A stretch of 64,000 nucleotides of DNA. It comes from Rhodospirillales bacterium (GTDB taxonomy: Bacteria; Pseudomonadota; Alphaproteobacteria; Dongiales; Dongiaceae). Below, in pieces: positions 26,995 to 37,007 of the stretch. Numbering within the stretch: the stretch's first letter is position 1; each line of letters opens with the position of its first letter. The position numbers and the translations under genes were made by a program. Under the pieces are notes generated by a model that saw only the letters and a program-made list of their open reading frames with translations, made no database searches and was not told where the DNA came from. The stretch lies in NCBI GenBank assembly GCA_009885795.1, contig VFKA01000040.1, positions 34,412-98,411 on the forward strand, written 5' to 3'.

Positions 26995-27139
26995 GGGATC
27001 CTGGACATCACGGGAAAGCGGGGCCGGGCGAGCGACGCGTCTTATCCCCCCAATGGCCCCGGCCGGTCAAGCGGCGGGGGGCATGAACCAATAAAGGAAG
27101 TGGCTACACCCGAAGTCGGAGGAGCCTCGGCGGCAGGGT

Positions 27140-27991
27140 TCAACTAACTAATGCATTTGGGGGACGAGTCGCGGTGATGCGCATCGTCATTAAGTCGAAA
27201 ATAGCGTCTTGGTCCGTGAGTTCCAGGAGGCATCCAAGTGCATTCTGCTCGACCACGCGAGTGTCGAGGGGGCCAGTCATGCTCGATGTGGTCATGATCT
27301 CTGGGCGATGCCAGGGTTGAGTGTAAAGAACCCAGAATCGCCGCCGGTCGATGGACATCCATATCGGCTGTTCGGGATCTTGAGGCTGGACCGTCGTCTT
27401 ATCCTTAAGTAGCGATGCAATAATTCGCGCCTGACCCTCGGCAATTTCTTGCGCCATTTTCGCTGGAGCGTTTGCTCCCAAATTATACGCGGCAGACACG
27501 ACGGTCAGTAGGGAGCCAATGTCAACGTTCCTTGCGTTGACTTCTTCAGCGAATTCGGCGGCCGTGCGCACGAGAATTGATCCAGCATACACCTCGCCTT
27601 GGCTCGTGTTCACGTAGACGCGAAGGCGTCCCTTAGTATTCAATCTACAGGGCGAGATGGCGACTTTTAGCGTTGCGTGTTGAAGTGGCGCTTCATCCAC
27701 GTCGGAGATAGCCGTTGCGCTCGGAGTCGGAGTAGGCAGCGCCTGTATGAAATCGTCGTGTCCAGGAATTTCCGTTCGAACGGATTTCAGAATCAATTCA
27801 CGCTCGTGTGTCCATTTCACATTGATGAGCAGCGAGAGGCTCGCAAGCGTAAATGGCAGATCCGGGACCATGATATCCGGGCCATAGACTCCGACTAGGA
27901 TGAACTTGCCCGACGCCTCTTGACGCAATTCGTCGCAGAACAGCACGGTGGCCGAAAGCTCCGGCAACAGTGCGCCCCTGAAAGTCTTCAT
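27140..27991 (-). CDS. Protein with DUF6941-like N-terminal domain, unknown function
   Basis: A 283-residue cytoplasmic protein. Residues ~13-60 (ATVLFCDELRQEASGKFILV, then GVYGPDIMV) resemble the DUF6941 family, which has no established function. The rest (~150-283) is unlike anything I recognise; it includes a helical stretch AEFAEEVNARNVDIG and a C-terminal region with MTGPLDTRVVEQNALGC. Codon use and base composition are visibly more AT-rich than the flanking genes. It is the last gene of a three-gene minus-strand set, 23 bp behind the XRE regulator, and is probably horizontally acquired. Confidence 0.62.
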   Translation of the reverse strand: MKTFRGALLPELSATVLFCDELRQEASGKFILVGVYGPDIMVPDLPFTLASLSLLINVKWTHERELILKSVRTEIPGHDDFIQALPTPTPSATAISDVDEAPLQHATLKVAISPCRLNTKGRLRVYVNTSQGEVYAGSILVRTAAEFAEEVNARNVDIGSLLTVVSAAYNLGANAPAKMAQEIAEGQARIIASLLKDKTTVQPQDPEQPIWMSIDRRRFWVLYTQPWHRPEIMTTSSMTGPLDTRVVEQNALGCLLELTDQDAIFDLMTMRITATRPPNALVS

Positions 27992-28014
27992 TGTTGTCTA
28001 CCGGTCCTTGCGGA

Positions 28015-28470
28015 TCATGCGGTAGCTGCATGCTCGGTGATGCGCTTGTTCAGCGACGGGTCCGGGATTTTTGCATTACCCAACAAGAACTTCGTCACCC
28101 TATTGGGTGAAGGAAAAAAATTCGTAGGCGGAAAAGTGTTAATGACGCTATCGCTGGAAGTCTGGGTTCCAACTTGGCCGCGATCATTGCCCCTGGCGTT
28201 AGTCATGAAATCGATCCGAACTTCGATATCGGCCTCTAGGGCCCAGAGCAGATGGGCGTATGAGGTCATCGTCATCTCGCTTGTGCCCTTAAGCCATCGC
28301 GTGATCTGGGAGCGATCGACGCCTAGCTTCTCGGCCAAGCGGATGCGTTTCATTCCACGCCGGTCACGCGCCTCTTCATAGGCGCGCTGTAGTTCGCGCC
28401 TCAGCTTTCCTACGAAGCGCGCTGCCCAAAGATCCTTAGGAGCGACGTCGATCTGAAAGGACATCGTCAT
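28015..28470 (-). CDS. XRE-type helix-turn-helix protein (antitoxin-like)
   Basis: A 151-residue DNA-binding protein. The helix-turn-helix lies at residues ~35-75 (KRIRLAEKLGVDRSQITRWL, then KGTSEMTMTSYAHLLWALEA), as in HigA-like antitoxins and phage repressors. The C-terminal half is polar (NTFPPTNFFPSPNR) and unrelated to known repressor domains. The ATG at 28470 lies inside the 3' end of the upstream gene (35-bp overlap), implying coupled translation. The layout (unknown protein, then HTH protein) resembles a toxin-antitoxin pair, but toxicity is only inferred. Confidence 0.75.
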   Translation of the reverse strand: MTMSFQIDVAPKDLWAARFVGKLRRELQRAYEEARDRRGMKRIRLAEKLGVDRSQITRWLKGTSEMTMTSYAHLLWALEADIEVRIDFMTNARGNDRGQVGTQTSSDSVINTFPPTNFFPSPNRVTKFLLGNAKIPDPSLNKRITEHAATA

Positions 28471-28933
28471 ACTCCGTGCTTGAGATGAATTTGGGGTTCG
28501 GCAAATGGAGCGCATCGCGTTCGCGCACCGATTCGTCCCGAAACCCAGCGTAAAGATTCCAATCCTTGATTCTCCGGGCCTCGTTTGCGTTTGTTGCGAT
28601 GAACACGTCGCGCGCCAAGAACCATCCAAAGATTCGTACGTCCACGGGGGTCAACTCCCAGATGCCCAAATTGGCGGGCCTCATGACATGGAGCAGGCTG
28701 CGGCCATCGCCAATTTCGAGATGTTCCCCGACGACATAGCGGTTCAATAGTTCGACGAACTGCGCCAATGGCGCGGAAGACCCATGGTCGGGCCGCAAGA
28801 GAGGCAGCGCCTCGCGGATCCAGCTCTGCAAACGAAGGTGCAGCCAAAGCTGGCGATACTGCAGTTGGTTGGGGCCGAGGGGTCCGACATAGTTGTCATA
28901 TCCAGCTTTTCGCAGTGTTATATCTGTTGACAT
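28436..28933 (-). CDS. Unknown protein upstream of the XRE gene (possible toxin or effector)
   Basis: I do not recognise the family. The 165 residues are mixed alpha/beta by eye: ELTPVDVRIFGWFLARDVFI, then ATNANEARRIKDWNLYAGFR near residue 115, followed by an acidic end. There are no membrane segments or signal peptide. The ATG at 28933 is chosen; a TTG lies 12 bp upstream. An overlapping set of GTTGAC/GTCAAC half-sites covers the start codon. It leads the islet operon and overlaps the XRE gene, so it could be the toxin-like partner. Confidence 0.6.
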   Translation of the reverse strand: MSTDITLRKAGYDNYVGPLGPNQLQYRQLWLHLRLQSWIREALPLLRPDHGSSAPLAQFVELLNRYVVGEHLEIGDGRSLLHVMRPANLGIWELTPVDVRIFGWFLARDVFIATNANEARRIKDWNLYAGFRDESVRERDALHLPNPKFISSTEYDDVLSDRRRS

Positions 28934-28943
28934 CAACGTCAAC
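28926..28943. promoter_or_regulatory. Inverted GTTGAC/GTCAAC half-sites at islet operon start
   Basis: GTTGAC at 28926-28931 and its complement GTCAAC at 28938-28943 flank six bases; the inner GTTGA/TCAAC also pair with a 2-base centre. The site overlaps the ATG of the first islet gene. Its position suits an operator for autoregulation by the XRE protein of the same operon. Assignment is inference from symmetry and location. Confidence 0.4.
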
Positions 28944-29169
28944 AACCTTCTTTGTAAGACTCGAATTCATAATAACTCGTGAACGTGAGGCAGCGGCCAC
29001 GTCCCCGATAGATACAAGATATTGCGCTTCCACGGCGGCGTTCGGCAAGATGAACACCTGAAAAGCCGCGCAGTAGAGCCTTCCCGATCCTGCTCTACCG
29101 TTGTAACTTGACCGAAAAATGGGCGTCACCGTGGCATTCGCCAGGGTAGCCCGCGCCTGCGGCACACTT

Positions 29170-30717
29170 CTATGGAACCGGCCGGCGGAAATGGCGCTTC
29201 AGCTCCGCTGGCGTGATGACGCCGGTCGCCATCACCAGCGCGCCATAGAGCGCGGCCCCGCCTAAGGTCAGCGCCGCCAGCGCCGCCGCCTTGGCCAGCG
29301 CGGAACCGTCCCATGCATCGGCCAGCAGCGCCGCCGCCGCCGCGAGGGCCACGCCCAGCGCCAGGCTCGCCCCGCCGATGCGCCATAGATTTCGACGTAA
29401 GGTGTCATCCAAGTCGAGGTAACCGAGGCGATGGAGGCGCCAGCCTAGCAACGCGGCGTTCACCCAGGCCGCGGCGGCGGTGGCGAGCGCGATGCCGAGC
29501 GCCTGGACGAAGGGAAAGAGCGCCAGGCTGAGCGCGATATTGACCGCGACGCCCACCGCCGCGTAGCGGAATGGCGTGCCCGTATCTTCGCGCGCATAGA
29601 AACCCGGCGCCAGCGCCTTGATCATTACATAGGCCGGCAGTCCGAGCGCGAAGGCGGCGAGCGCGGCCCCCGTGGCCGCCCTTGCCTCGGCCCCGAACGC
29701 GCCGCGCTCATAGAGGACGGCGACCACCGGGTCGGCGATGACGATCAGCGCCGCCGTCGCCGGCAGAGTCAGCAACAGCGCGAACTCGGTGGCGCGGTTG
29801 AACGCCGCCGAGGCCCCGCCCGGATCGCCCGCCCGCAAGCGCCGGCTCATCTCCGGCAACAGCACGACGCCGACGGCGGCGCCGATGACGCCCAGCGGCA
29901 ACTGATAGATGCGATCGGCGTAGTAGAGATAAGAGACGGCACCGGGTTCGAGCGTCGCGATCACGGTGCCGATCACAAGATTGATCTGCGTGACGCCGGC
30001 GCCGATCATGCCCGGCACCATCATGCGGAACAGCCGGCGCACGCCGGGCGTCAGGCGCGGGCGCGGCAGATGGAGCCGTATGCCGACCCGGTGGCAGGCG
30101 ATCACGAGCCACAGGAACTGCGCGAGCCCTGCCGCCGCCACGCCCCACGCCAGCACCTCGCCAGGCGCGTTCGCGAGCGGCACCACGATCACGAGCGCCA
30201 GGATCAGGATCACATTCAGCAGCACCGGCGCCGCCGCGGCGTGAGCGAAGCGCGACAGCGAATTGAGGATGCCGCCCAGAAGCGCCGTCAGCGACATGAA
30301 CAGCAGATAGGGGAAGGTGATGATGGTGAGCCGCACGACGAGCTCGAACCGCGCCGGCTCGTCCAAGAGCCCTGGCGCGATCGCGACCATGAGCCACGGC
30401 ATGGAAGCCTGGGCCAGCGCGGTCAGCAGGAGCAGCCCCGCCACCATCACGGCCAGAACCTCGCCGGCGAAGCGCAACGCCGCCGCCCGGCCCTCCTCCG
30501 ACTGGGCGCGCGCGAAGAGCGGCACGAAGGCCGAGTTGAAGGCGCCCTCGGCGAACAAGCGGCGAAACAGATTGGGGAAACGAAAGGCGAGGAAGAAGGC
30601 GTCGGCGACCGGGCCTGTGCCAAGAAGCCGCGCGATCAAGACGTCGCGCACGAAGCCGAGCACGCGGCTGGCCATGGTGTAGCCGCCGACGGTGACGATC
30701 GAGCGAAGGAGAGCCAT
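29170..30717 (-). CDS. murJ: Lipid II flippase MurJ
   Basis: Inner-membrane flippase of the MOP superfamily that moves lipid II across the membrane. The 515 residues contain about 14 hydrophobic segments. The family start is MALLRSIVTVGGYTMASRVL, followed by FVRDVLIARLLGTGPVADAF and FAEGAFNSAFVPLFA, all MurJ hallmarks. It follows glnD by ~60 bp and would normally precede trpS, but the islet interrupts the arrangement. Confidence 0.96.
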   Translation of the reverse strand: MALLRSIVTVGGYTMASRVLGFVRDVLIARLLGTGPVADAFFLAFRFPNLFRRLFAEGAFNSAFVPLFARAQSEEGRAAALRFAGEVLAVMVAGLLLLTALAQASMPWLMVAIAPGLLDEPARFELVVRLTIITFPYLLFMSLTALLGGILNSLSRFAHAAAAPVLLNVILILALVIVVPLANAPGEVLAWGVAAAGLAQFLWLVIACHRVGIRLHLPRPRLTPGVRRLFRMMVPGMIGAGVTQINLVIGTVIATLEPGAVSYLYYADRIYQLPLGVIGAAVGVVLLPEMSRRLRAGDPGGASAAFNRATEFALLLTLPATAALIVIADPVVAVLYERGAFGAEARAATGAALAAFALGLPAYVMIKALAPGFYAREDTGTPFRYAAVGVAVNIALSLALFPFVQALGIALATAAAAWVNAALLGWRLHRLGYLDLDDTLRRNLWRIGGASLALGVALAAAAALLADAWDGSALAKAAALAALTLGGAALYGALVMATGVITPAELKRHFRRPVP

Positions 30718-30778
30718 GGTTGAACGTACCGACGCGTTTCGGAATGGCGTCGGTCGGTACTAGCCGATTGTGGCGGGA

Positions 30779-33589
30779 TTAGGAAGCGATCGCGGCCACG
30801 CCGTCATGGGCGCCCGTGTCGGACGGCACGCCGCCTTGTTCCAGCGCTTCCATCAACCGGTCGCGGATGGCCTTCAACGTGACCTCCGCATCGATCTTCA
30901 ACCCGAACCGGTCCTTGACATAGAACACATCGACGGCGCGGGCGCCGAAGGTGGAAATCTTGGCGCTCGATATCTGGAGATTGAGCGCGGCCAGTGCCGC
31001 GGTCAGGTCGTAGAGCAGCCCCTTGCGGTCGCGGCCGTTCACCTCGACGACGGTGTGGCCGACGCTGGCCGCGTTGTCGATGAGGACGCGCGGCGCCACG
31101 GCGGCGAGCGCCAGGCGGCTTGCATGGGCCGGGGGCAGCCGCGGCCGCTCGACGCGCGGCATGGCGTCCTCGGCAATCACCCGCTTTATCGCCACCGCGA
31201 TGCGCGCCAGGCGATCGGGTTCCTCGATCGGCGCGCCGCCGTCGTTCTGCACCGAGAACGTGTCGAGCGCCATGGCATTGTTGAGCGTGAAGATGCGGGC
31301 ATCGAGAATATTGGCGCCGGCGATGGCAAAGGCGCCGGCGAGACGGGCGAAGAGGCCGGGGCGGTCCCTCGTATAGACAGTAACCTCGGTCACCGCGCGG
31401 GCGCGATCGATGCGGGTCTCGAAGGCAAGCGCCTCGCCCGCTTCCTCGGCCCGGCGCGCGAGCCGGGCGTGCCGGACATGAGCCTGCGTATCGAACCCAA
31501 GCCAGTAGGCGGCATGGCCGCGCGCCATGTGGGCGTCCAACTCGGCCGGCGAGAAGTCGGCCAGCGCCAGCCGCAAGGCGTCGGCGGCGGCACGGCCACG
31601 CGCCTCGCGGCCTTCGGCGATGAGGCCTCCCGACAGGCGCTCCTCGGTGCGGCGATAGAGCTCGCGCAGCAGCGTCGCCTTCCAGTTGTTCCAGGTCTTG
31701 GGCCCGACGGCGCGGATGTCGGCGACGGTGAGCACCAGCAGCAGGCGCAGGCGCTCCAGCGACTGCACCTCGCCGGCGAAGGCCTCGACGGTCCCCGGAT
31801 CGTCGATGTCGCGCTTGAAGGCGGTATTGCTCATGAAGAGGTGGCGACGCACCAGCCACGCCGTCGTCTCCGTCTCTTCGGCGCTGAAGCCGAGGCGCGG
31901 GCCCAGCCCTTGCGCGATCCCGGCGCCGAGATCGGAATGATCGCCGCCGCGGCCCTTGGCGATGTCGTGCAGGAAGAGCGCGAGATAAAGCGCGCGGCGC
32001 GACAGGATCTTGTGCACCACGTCGCTGGCGATCGGCGCCTCGTCCGTGAGTTCGCCCTTTTCGATGCGGGCGAGGATGCCGATGGCGCGCAGCGTGTGCT
32101 CATCGACGGTGTAGTGATGGTACATGTCGTACTGCATCTGCGCCACGACGCGGCCGAAATCGGGAATGAACCGGCCGAGCAGGCGGGCCTCGTTCATGCG
32201 CCGCAACGCCCCTTCGGGGTCTTCGCGCGAGGTGAGGAGGGCGAGGAACAGGCGGTTGGCCTCCGGGTCCGCGCGCAAGGGCCGGTCAACGAGCCGCCGG
32301 GCTTGCGCGGCCCAGCGCAACGTCGCCGGATGAATGTCGAGACGGTGGCGCTGGGCCACCTCGAAGAGGCGCAGCAGATTTGCCGGATCGTCGGCCAGGA
32401 ACTCGGGCGAAGGCGCCGCGAGCCGGCCGCCATCGACGCGAAACCCCTCGATGTCGCGCCGCATGAAAGCGATATCGGGCAGGCGAAAGAAGGGCTTGCG
32501 CCGATGTTGCGCCTCGATGGCGGCGCAGAAGATGCGCGTCAGGTCGCCGACGTTCTTGGCGGTCAGGAAATAATGCTTCATCAGCCTTTCGATCCCGCGC
32601 GCGCCGGCGCGATCGGTGTAGCCCATGCGCGCGGCCACCGCCGGCTGGAGGTCGAAGGTGAGGCGCTCTTCGGCGCGGCCCGTCAGATAGTGGAGATGGC
32701 AGCGCACCGTCCACAGGAAGAGCGCCGCCTTGTCGAAGGTCCGCGCCTCGTCCGCGGAGAGTACGCCTTGGGCCACGACATCCGCGGTCTCGCCCGCCCG
32801 GTAGAGATATTTGGCGATCCAATAGAGCGCGTGTAAATCGCGCAAGCCCCCCTTGCCGTCTTTCACGTTGGGCTCGAGCGCGTATCTGGAATCGCCGAGG
32901 CGCTCGTGGCGCCGGTTGCGCTCGGCCAGTTTCGCTTCGACGAAGTCGATGCCGGTGCCGGCGACGATGTCGCGCTGGAAACGCCGGCGCAACTCGACGT
33001 GGAGGCTTTGCTCGCCCCACACGTAGCGCGATTCGAGAAGCCCGGTGCGCACCGTCATGTCGGCGCGCGCCTGGCGCAAGGATTCGTCGATCGAGCGCAC
33101 CGCGTGGCCGACGCGCAAGGACAGATCCCAGAGCTTGTAGAGGATGAACTCGACCACCTGCTCGCAATAGGGCGTCATCTTGTAGGGCAGCAGGAACAGA
33201 AGATCGACGTCCGAATGCGGCGCCAGTTCCTGGCGCCCATAGCCGCCGGCGGCGACGACGGCGAGGTGCTCGCCGACGCTCGGGTTGGCAAGCGGATAGG
33301 CGCGCGTGGTCGTGTAGTCGTAGAGAGCGCGCAGGAGCTGGTCGATGAGGAAGCTGTGGGCGCGCGCCGCGCTATTTCCATCATTGTCGGCGAGGAAGCG
33401 CAATTCGATCTCGGCCCGGCCGGCGGTCAGCGCGACCTTCAACGCGGCCAGCACGCGCGGATCGGCGGCTGGATCGGAGCTGCCGGCGGCGATGACGTCG
33501 AGAGCCTCGCCGAGCGAACGGCGGTCGATGATGGCGCGCTGGTCGCGGATCTGGTCCATGGGCAGATTTCTCGGTGTCCGGGCCGTCAC
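30779..33589 (-). CDS. glnD: [Protein-PII] uridylyltransferase / uridylyl-removing enzyme
   Basis: Bifunctional nitrogen sensor that uridylylates PII proteins when glutamine is low. The 936 residues show the nucleotidyltransferase motif GGYGRQELAPHSDVDLLFLL near residue 113, the GlnD linker domain, an HD hydrolase domain (LFLHDIAKGRGGDHSDLG), and two C-terminal ACT domains (VTVYTRDRPGLFARLAGAF; VVEVNGRDRKGLLYDLTAAL) for glutamine sensing. The start is either the GTG at 33589 or the ATG at 33559 (DQIRDQRAII). No PII gene lies in this window. Confidence 0.97.
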   Translation of the reverse strand: MTARTPRNLPMDQIRDQRAIIDRRSLGEALDVIAAGSSDPAADPRVLAALKVALTAGRAEIELRFLADNDGNSAARAHSFLIDQLLRALYDYTTTRAYPLANPSVGEHLAVVAAGGYGRQELAPHSDVDLLFLLPYKMTPYCEQVVEFILYKLWDLSLRVGHAVRSIDESLRQARADMTVRTGLLESRYVWGEQSLHVELRRRFQRDIVAGTGIDFVEAKLAERNRRHERLGDSRYALEPNVKDGKGGLRDLHALYWIAKYLYRAGETADVVAQGVLSADEARTFDKAALFLWTVRCHLHYLTGRAEERLTFDLQPAVAARMGYTDRAGARGIERLMKHYFLTAKNVGDLTRIFCAAIEAQHRRKPFFRLPDIAFMRRDIEGFRVDGGRLAAPSPEFLADDPANLLRLFEVAQRHRLDIHPATLRWAAQARRLVDRPLRADPEANRLFLALLTSREDPEGALRRMNEARLLGRFIPDFGRVVAQMQYDMYHHYTVDEHTLRAIGILARIEKGELTDEAPIASDVVHKILSRRALYLALFLHDIAKGRGGDHSDLGAGIAQGLGPRLGFSAEETETTAWLVRRHLFMSNTAFKRDIDDPGTVEAFAGEVQSLERLRLLLVLTVADIRAVGPKTWNNWKATLLRELYRRTEERLSGGLIAEGREARGRAAADALRLALADFSPAELDAHMARGHAAYWLGFDTQAHVRHARLARRAEEAGEALAFETRIDRARAVTEVTVYTRDRPGLFARLAGAFAIAGANILDARIFTLNNAMALDTFSVQNDGGAPIEEPDRLARIAVAIKRVIAEDAMPRVERPRLPPAHASRLALAAVAPRVLIDNAASVGHTVVEVNGRDRKGLLYDLTAALAALNLQISSAKISTFGARAVDVFYVKDRFGLKIDAEVTLKAIRDRLMEALEQGGVPSDTGAHDGVAAIAS

Positions 33590-33651
33590 ATTAACAGATT
33601 TCTAGTTGGCGGCCGGCCTTTGCAAGATGCATTTGTGATAACATGGCGCCC

Positions 33652-34167
33652 ATGAAAGCAGTTCTCGCGCCGTTGCTCATCGCGCTGCTTCTCGCCGGCT
33701 GCGCCAGCGAAGACGGCGGCGGGCGGCGGGCCGTAAGCCCCCCGCCGGTGACGGCGGGGTTCCTGGCCGAGACCCCGGACGTGATCGAGCTCAGCGTCAT
33801 CGACCGCCAGCCGGTGGACAAGGTCGAACTGCTTGCGCCGGATGGGCGCATCTTCTTGGCGCATCGGATCGACCGCGAGAAGACGACGCGGGATTCGCGC
33901 GCCGGCGGCGGCCTCGGAGTCGGCGTTGGCGTCTTCGGCGGATCGAGCACCAAGGTCGGCACGTCGTTCGGCATCGGGTTTCCCCTGGGCGGGGTCGAAG
34001 CGCCGCCGACCGCGCCGCATTACGAGAGCGTCGCCCTGGTGCGGGTGGAGGACATGGCGGGCTATCGGTCGAGCTGGCCGCGCTGGGTCCTTCGCATCCG
34101 CCTCGGCACGCCGGAGACCAGTTTCCGGTCCATCGAGATCCCGGCGCCGCGCCCGCCGGATGGTTGA
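33652..34167 (+). CDS. Outer-envelope lipoprotein of unknown function
   Basis: A 171-residue secreted protein with a lipoprotein signal peptide: APLLIALLLAGC, lipobox LAGC, with the acylated Cys near residue 17 and Ala-Ser following. The mature part is rich in Gly/Val (LGVGVGVFGGSS) with an SWPRWVLRIRLG segment near the end. I do not recognise the family. It is divergent from glnD and convergent with mutS, with only 3 bp between stop codons, so it is probably monocistronic. An ATG 9 bp upstream is an alternative start. Confidence 0.72.
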   Translation: MKAVLAPLLIALLLAGCASEDGGGRRAVSPPPVTAGFLAETPDVIELSVIDRQPVDKVELLAPDGRIFLAHRIDREKTTRDSRAGGGLGVGVGVFGGSSTKVGTSFGIGFPLGGVEAPPTAPHYESVALVRVEDMAGYRSSWPRWVLRIRLGTPETSFRSIEIPAPRPPDG

Positions 34168-34170
34168 GGA

Positions 34171-36900
34171 CTATTTTCCGAGCAGCGCCTTCAGGCGGTA
34201 GAGCGCTTCGAGCGCTTGCCTGGGACTGAGGTCGTCCGGGCGGATGTTTTCGAGTTCGGATTCGAGCGCCGATGCCTTCGCTGTCTTCGGCGAGGCCTTC
34301 GCGGTCGCGGCGAAAAGCGGCAGGTCGTCGGCGAGGCGGGCGAGCGCTCCCGCCTGTTCCCCCTGCTCCAGTATCGCCAGCACCTCCTCGGCCCGCGCCA
34401 GCGCCAGGGCGGGCACGCCGGCGAGCTTGGCCACGTGAATGCCATAGGAACGATCGGCGGCACCAGGCGCCACTTCGTGCAGGAACACGACCTCGCCCTG
34501 CCATTCCTTGACCCGCATCGCATGGGGCTTCAGCGCCGCCAGCTTGGATTGCAGCGCGGTCAGTTCATGATAGTGGGTGGCGAAGAGCGCGCGGCAGCGG
34601 TTGACCTCATGCAGGTGTTCGACGCAGGCCCAGGCGATCGAGAGGCCGTCGAAGGTGGCGGTGCCGCGCCCGATCTCGTCCAGGATCACGAGCGCGCGAG
34701 GGCCGGCCTGATTGAGGATCGCGGCGGTCTCCACCATCTCGACCATGAAGGTGGAGCGGCCGCGCGCCAGGTCGTCGGCGGCGCCGACGCGGCTGAACAG
34801 CCGGTCGACGACTCCGATATGCGCGGCATCCGCCGGCACGAACCCGCCCATCTGCGCCAGCAGCGCGATGAGCGCGTTCTGGCGCAGGAAGGTCGACTTG
34901 CCGGCCATGTTGGGGCCGGTGACGAGCCACAGGCGGCGCTCCGGCGCCAGATCGCAATCATTGGCGACGAAGGCTTGGGCCAGCGCGCGCAGCGCCTGCT
35001 CGACCACCGGATGGCGGCCGCCCACGATGTGGAACGCCAGGCTCGAATCGACGGTGGGACGGCAGTAGCGTTCGGCTGCGGCGAGTTCGGCCAAGCCCGC
35101 CAGCACGTCGATGACGGCAAGCGCGCGAGCCGCCGCGGCGATGCCCTCGGCGCGGAGCCGGACCTCGCCCACCAGATCCTCGAACAGCGCCAGCTCGATC
35201 GCCAGCGCCTTCTCGGCCGCGGTCGCGATGGCGCGCTCGAGCTCGCCCAGTTCCACGGTGGTGAAGCGCATGGCGTTGGCCATGGATTGGCGATGGATGA
35301 AGGTCGGGGCTTGCGGCCCCTTCGTCAGCTTGTCGGCATGGGTGGGCGTGGTTTCGATGTAGTAGCCGAGTACGTTGTTGTGCCGGATCTTCAGGCTCGG
35401 AATGCCGGTCTCGTCGCGATAGCGCGCCTCGAGGCCGGCGATGTGGCGCCGCCCGTCGGCGCTCAAGGCGCGCAGATCGTCGAGCTCGCGCGAATACGCC
35501 GCGGCGATGAACCCGCCGTCCCGGGCGAGCACCGGAAGATCGCCGGAGAGCGCGCAGCCAAGCCGTTCCACCAGATCGTCGTGGCGGCCAAGCTCGCCTG
35601 CCGCGGCCGACAGGCGCGGCGGCGGTCCCGGCGCCTTGCCCGCCAACCCATTCAAGCGATCCCGCACCGCCGCGGCGCGGGCGAGCCCGCCCTGCATCGC
35701 CGCCAGATCGCGGGGACCGCCGCGCCCGAGCGTCAGGCGCGAAAGCGCGCGTTCGATGTCGGGCGCGCCCCGGATCGCTTCGCGCAGAGTCGCGCGCAAA
35801 CCTTCCTCGCGCACCAGGAAGGCGACCGCGTCCAGGCGGAGACCGATCGCCGCCGGATCGGTGAGCGGGCCGGCGAGCCAGGCGGCGAGCTCGCGCGCGC
35901 CTGCGGCACTCGCCGTCCGGTCGATGGCGTCGAGCAGCGAGCCCTGCCGCTCGCCGGCGAGGCTGCGCGTCAATTCGAGATTGCGCCGCGTCGCCGCATC
36001 CACTTCCACGACCGCGCCGGCGGCGACGCGCCGGGGCGGAGAAAGCCGCGGACGGTGGCCGATCTGGGTCGCCTCGACATAATCGACCAGCGCGCCCGCG
36101 GCGGCGAGCTCGGCCCGGCTGAAATCGCCGAAGCCTTCGAGCGCCTTGACGCCATAGATGTCGTGGAGGCGCTGCTTTCCCCCTTCGCTGTCGAAACGCC
36201 GGTCCGCCAGCGCGGTCAGCGCCGATTTCCAATCGGCGAGAACGTCGAACAAGGCCGGCTGTTGAAGGAGTCGGTCGGGGATCAGAATCTCGCCCGGCTC
36301 CAACCGCGCCAGCGCCCCGGCGAGCGCCTGGGGGCCAAGTGACTCGACCTGAAAATCGCCGGTCGAAATGTCGAGCCAGGCAAGCGCCAGGGCGCCACCG
36401 GCCTCGGCCAAGGCGGCCAGATAGTTGTGCCGGCGGGCATCGAGAAGCTCGTCCTCGGTGAGCGTGCCCGACGTCACCACCCGCACCACGTCGCGGCGCA
36501 CGACCGCCTTCGCGCCGCGGCGTTTGGCTTCGGCGGGATTCTCAAGCTGTTCGCAGATCGCGACCTTGAAACCCTGGCGGATGAGGCGCTGGAGGTAGGC
36601 TTGCGCCGCGCGCACCGGCACGCCGCACATCGGCACGTCCTGGCCGTCGATCTTGCCGCGCTTGGTGAGCGCGATGTCGAGGGCCGCCGAGGCCTTCACC
36701 GCGTCTTCGAAGAACATCTCGTAGAAATCGCCCATGCGGTAGAAGAGCAGACAGTCCGGATGGGCGCGTTTGGCCTCCAGGTATTGCGCCATGGCCGGGG
36801 TCGCCAGGGCTGGATCGGGCGGGCCGGTTGGCTCGTGAGTGGCGTCGTTCAAGGGGCCTTGCCTTCGCTCCAAGGGGGGGGCTCGGCGGATCATAGTCAT
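34171..36900 (-). CDS. mutS: DNA mismatch repair protein MutS
   Basis: Recognises mismatches and recruits MutL. The mismatch-binding Phe-x-Glu is in [18 protein letters not shown], followed by connector, lever and clamp domains. The ATPase has Walker [17 protein letters not shown] and the family signature [20 protein letters not shown]; a helix-turn-helix and tail end the protein. The full frame gives 909 residues; conserved sequence starts near [15 protein letters not shown], so a downstream start, including a TTG before NDATHEPTG, is possible. A 7-bp inverted repeat overlaps the upstream ATG. Confidence 0.97.
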   Translation of the reverse strand: MTMIRRAPPLERRQGPLNDATHEPTGPPDPALATPAMAQYLEAKRAHPDCLLFYRMGDFYEMFFEDAVKASAALDIALTKRGKIDGQDVPMCGVPVRAAQAYLQRLIRQGFKVAICEQLENPAEAKRRGAKAVVRRDVVRVVTSGTLTEDELLDARRHNYLAALAEAGGALALAWLDISTGDFQVESLGPQALAGALARLEPGEILIPDRLLQQPALFDVLADWKSALTALADRRFDSEGGKQRLHDIYGVKALEGFGDFSRAELAAAGALVDYVEATQIGHRPRLSPPRRVAAGAVVEVDAATRRNLELTRSLAGERQGSLLDAIDRTASAAGARELAAWLAGPLTDPAAIGLRLDAVAFLVREEGLRATLREAIRGAPDIERALSRLTLGRGGPRDLAAMQGGLARAAAVRDRLNGLAGKAPGPPPRLSAAAGELGRHDDLVERLGCALSGDLPVLARDGGFIAAAYSRELDDLRALSADGRRHIAGLEARYRDETGIPSLKIRHNNVLGYYIETTPTHADKLTKGPQAPTFIHRQSMANAMRFTTVELGELERAIATAAEKALAIELALFEDLVGEVRLRAEGIAAAARALAVIDVLAGLAELAAAERYCRPTVDSSLAFHIVGGRHPVVEQALRALAQAFVANDCDLAPERRLWLVTGPNMAGKSTFLRQNALIALLAQMGGFVPADAAHIGVVDRLFSRVGAADDLARGRSTFMVEMVETAAILNQAGPRALVILDEIGRGTATFDGLSIAWACVEHLHEVNRCRALFATHYHELTALQSKLAALKPHAMRVKEWQGEVVFLHEVAPGAADRSYGIHVAKLAGVPALALARAEEVLAILEQGEQAGALARLADDLPLFAATAKASPKTAKASALESELENIRPDDLSPRQALEALYRLKALLGK

Positions 36901-37007
36901 CCGCCACTACCGCCGCCAAGCGGCTGTCCGGCGTGTAGACTATACATTTGCGCGTAACCGACATTACTATCCCAGCGGCTTGTAGCGTGAAGAATGGGGG
37001 GCAGGGC

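Noticed and set aside
28896..29165. 89-codon minus-strand frame between the islet and murJ
   Set aside because: It overlaps the start of the islet's first gene in another frame, has no good ribosome site and no recognisable features. A real small gene cannot be fully excluded.
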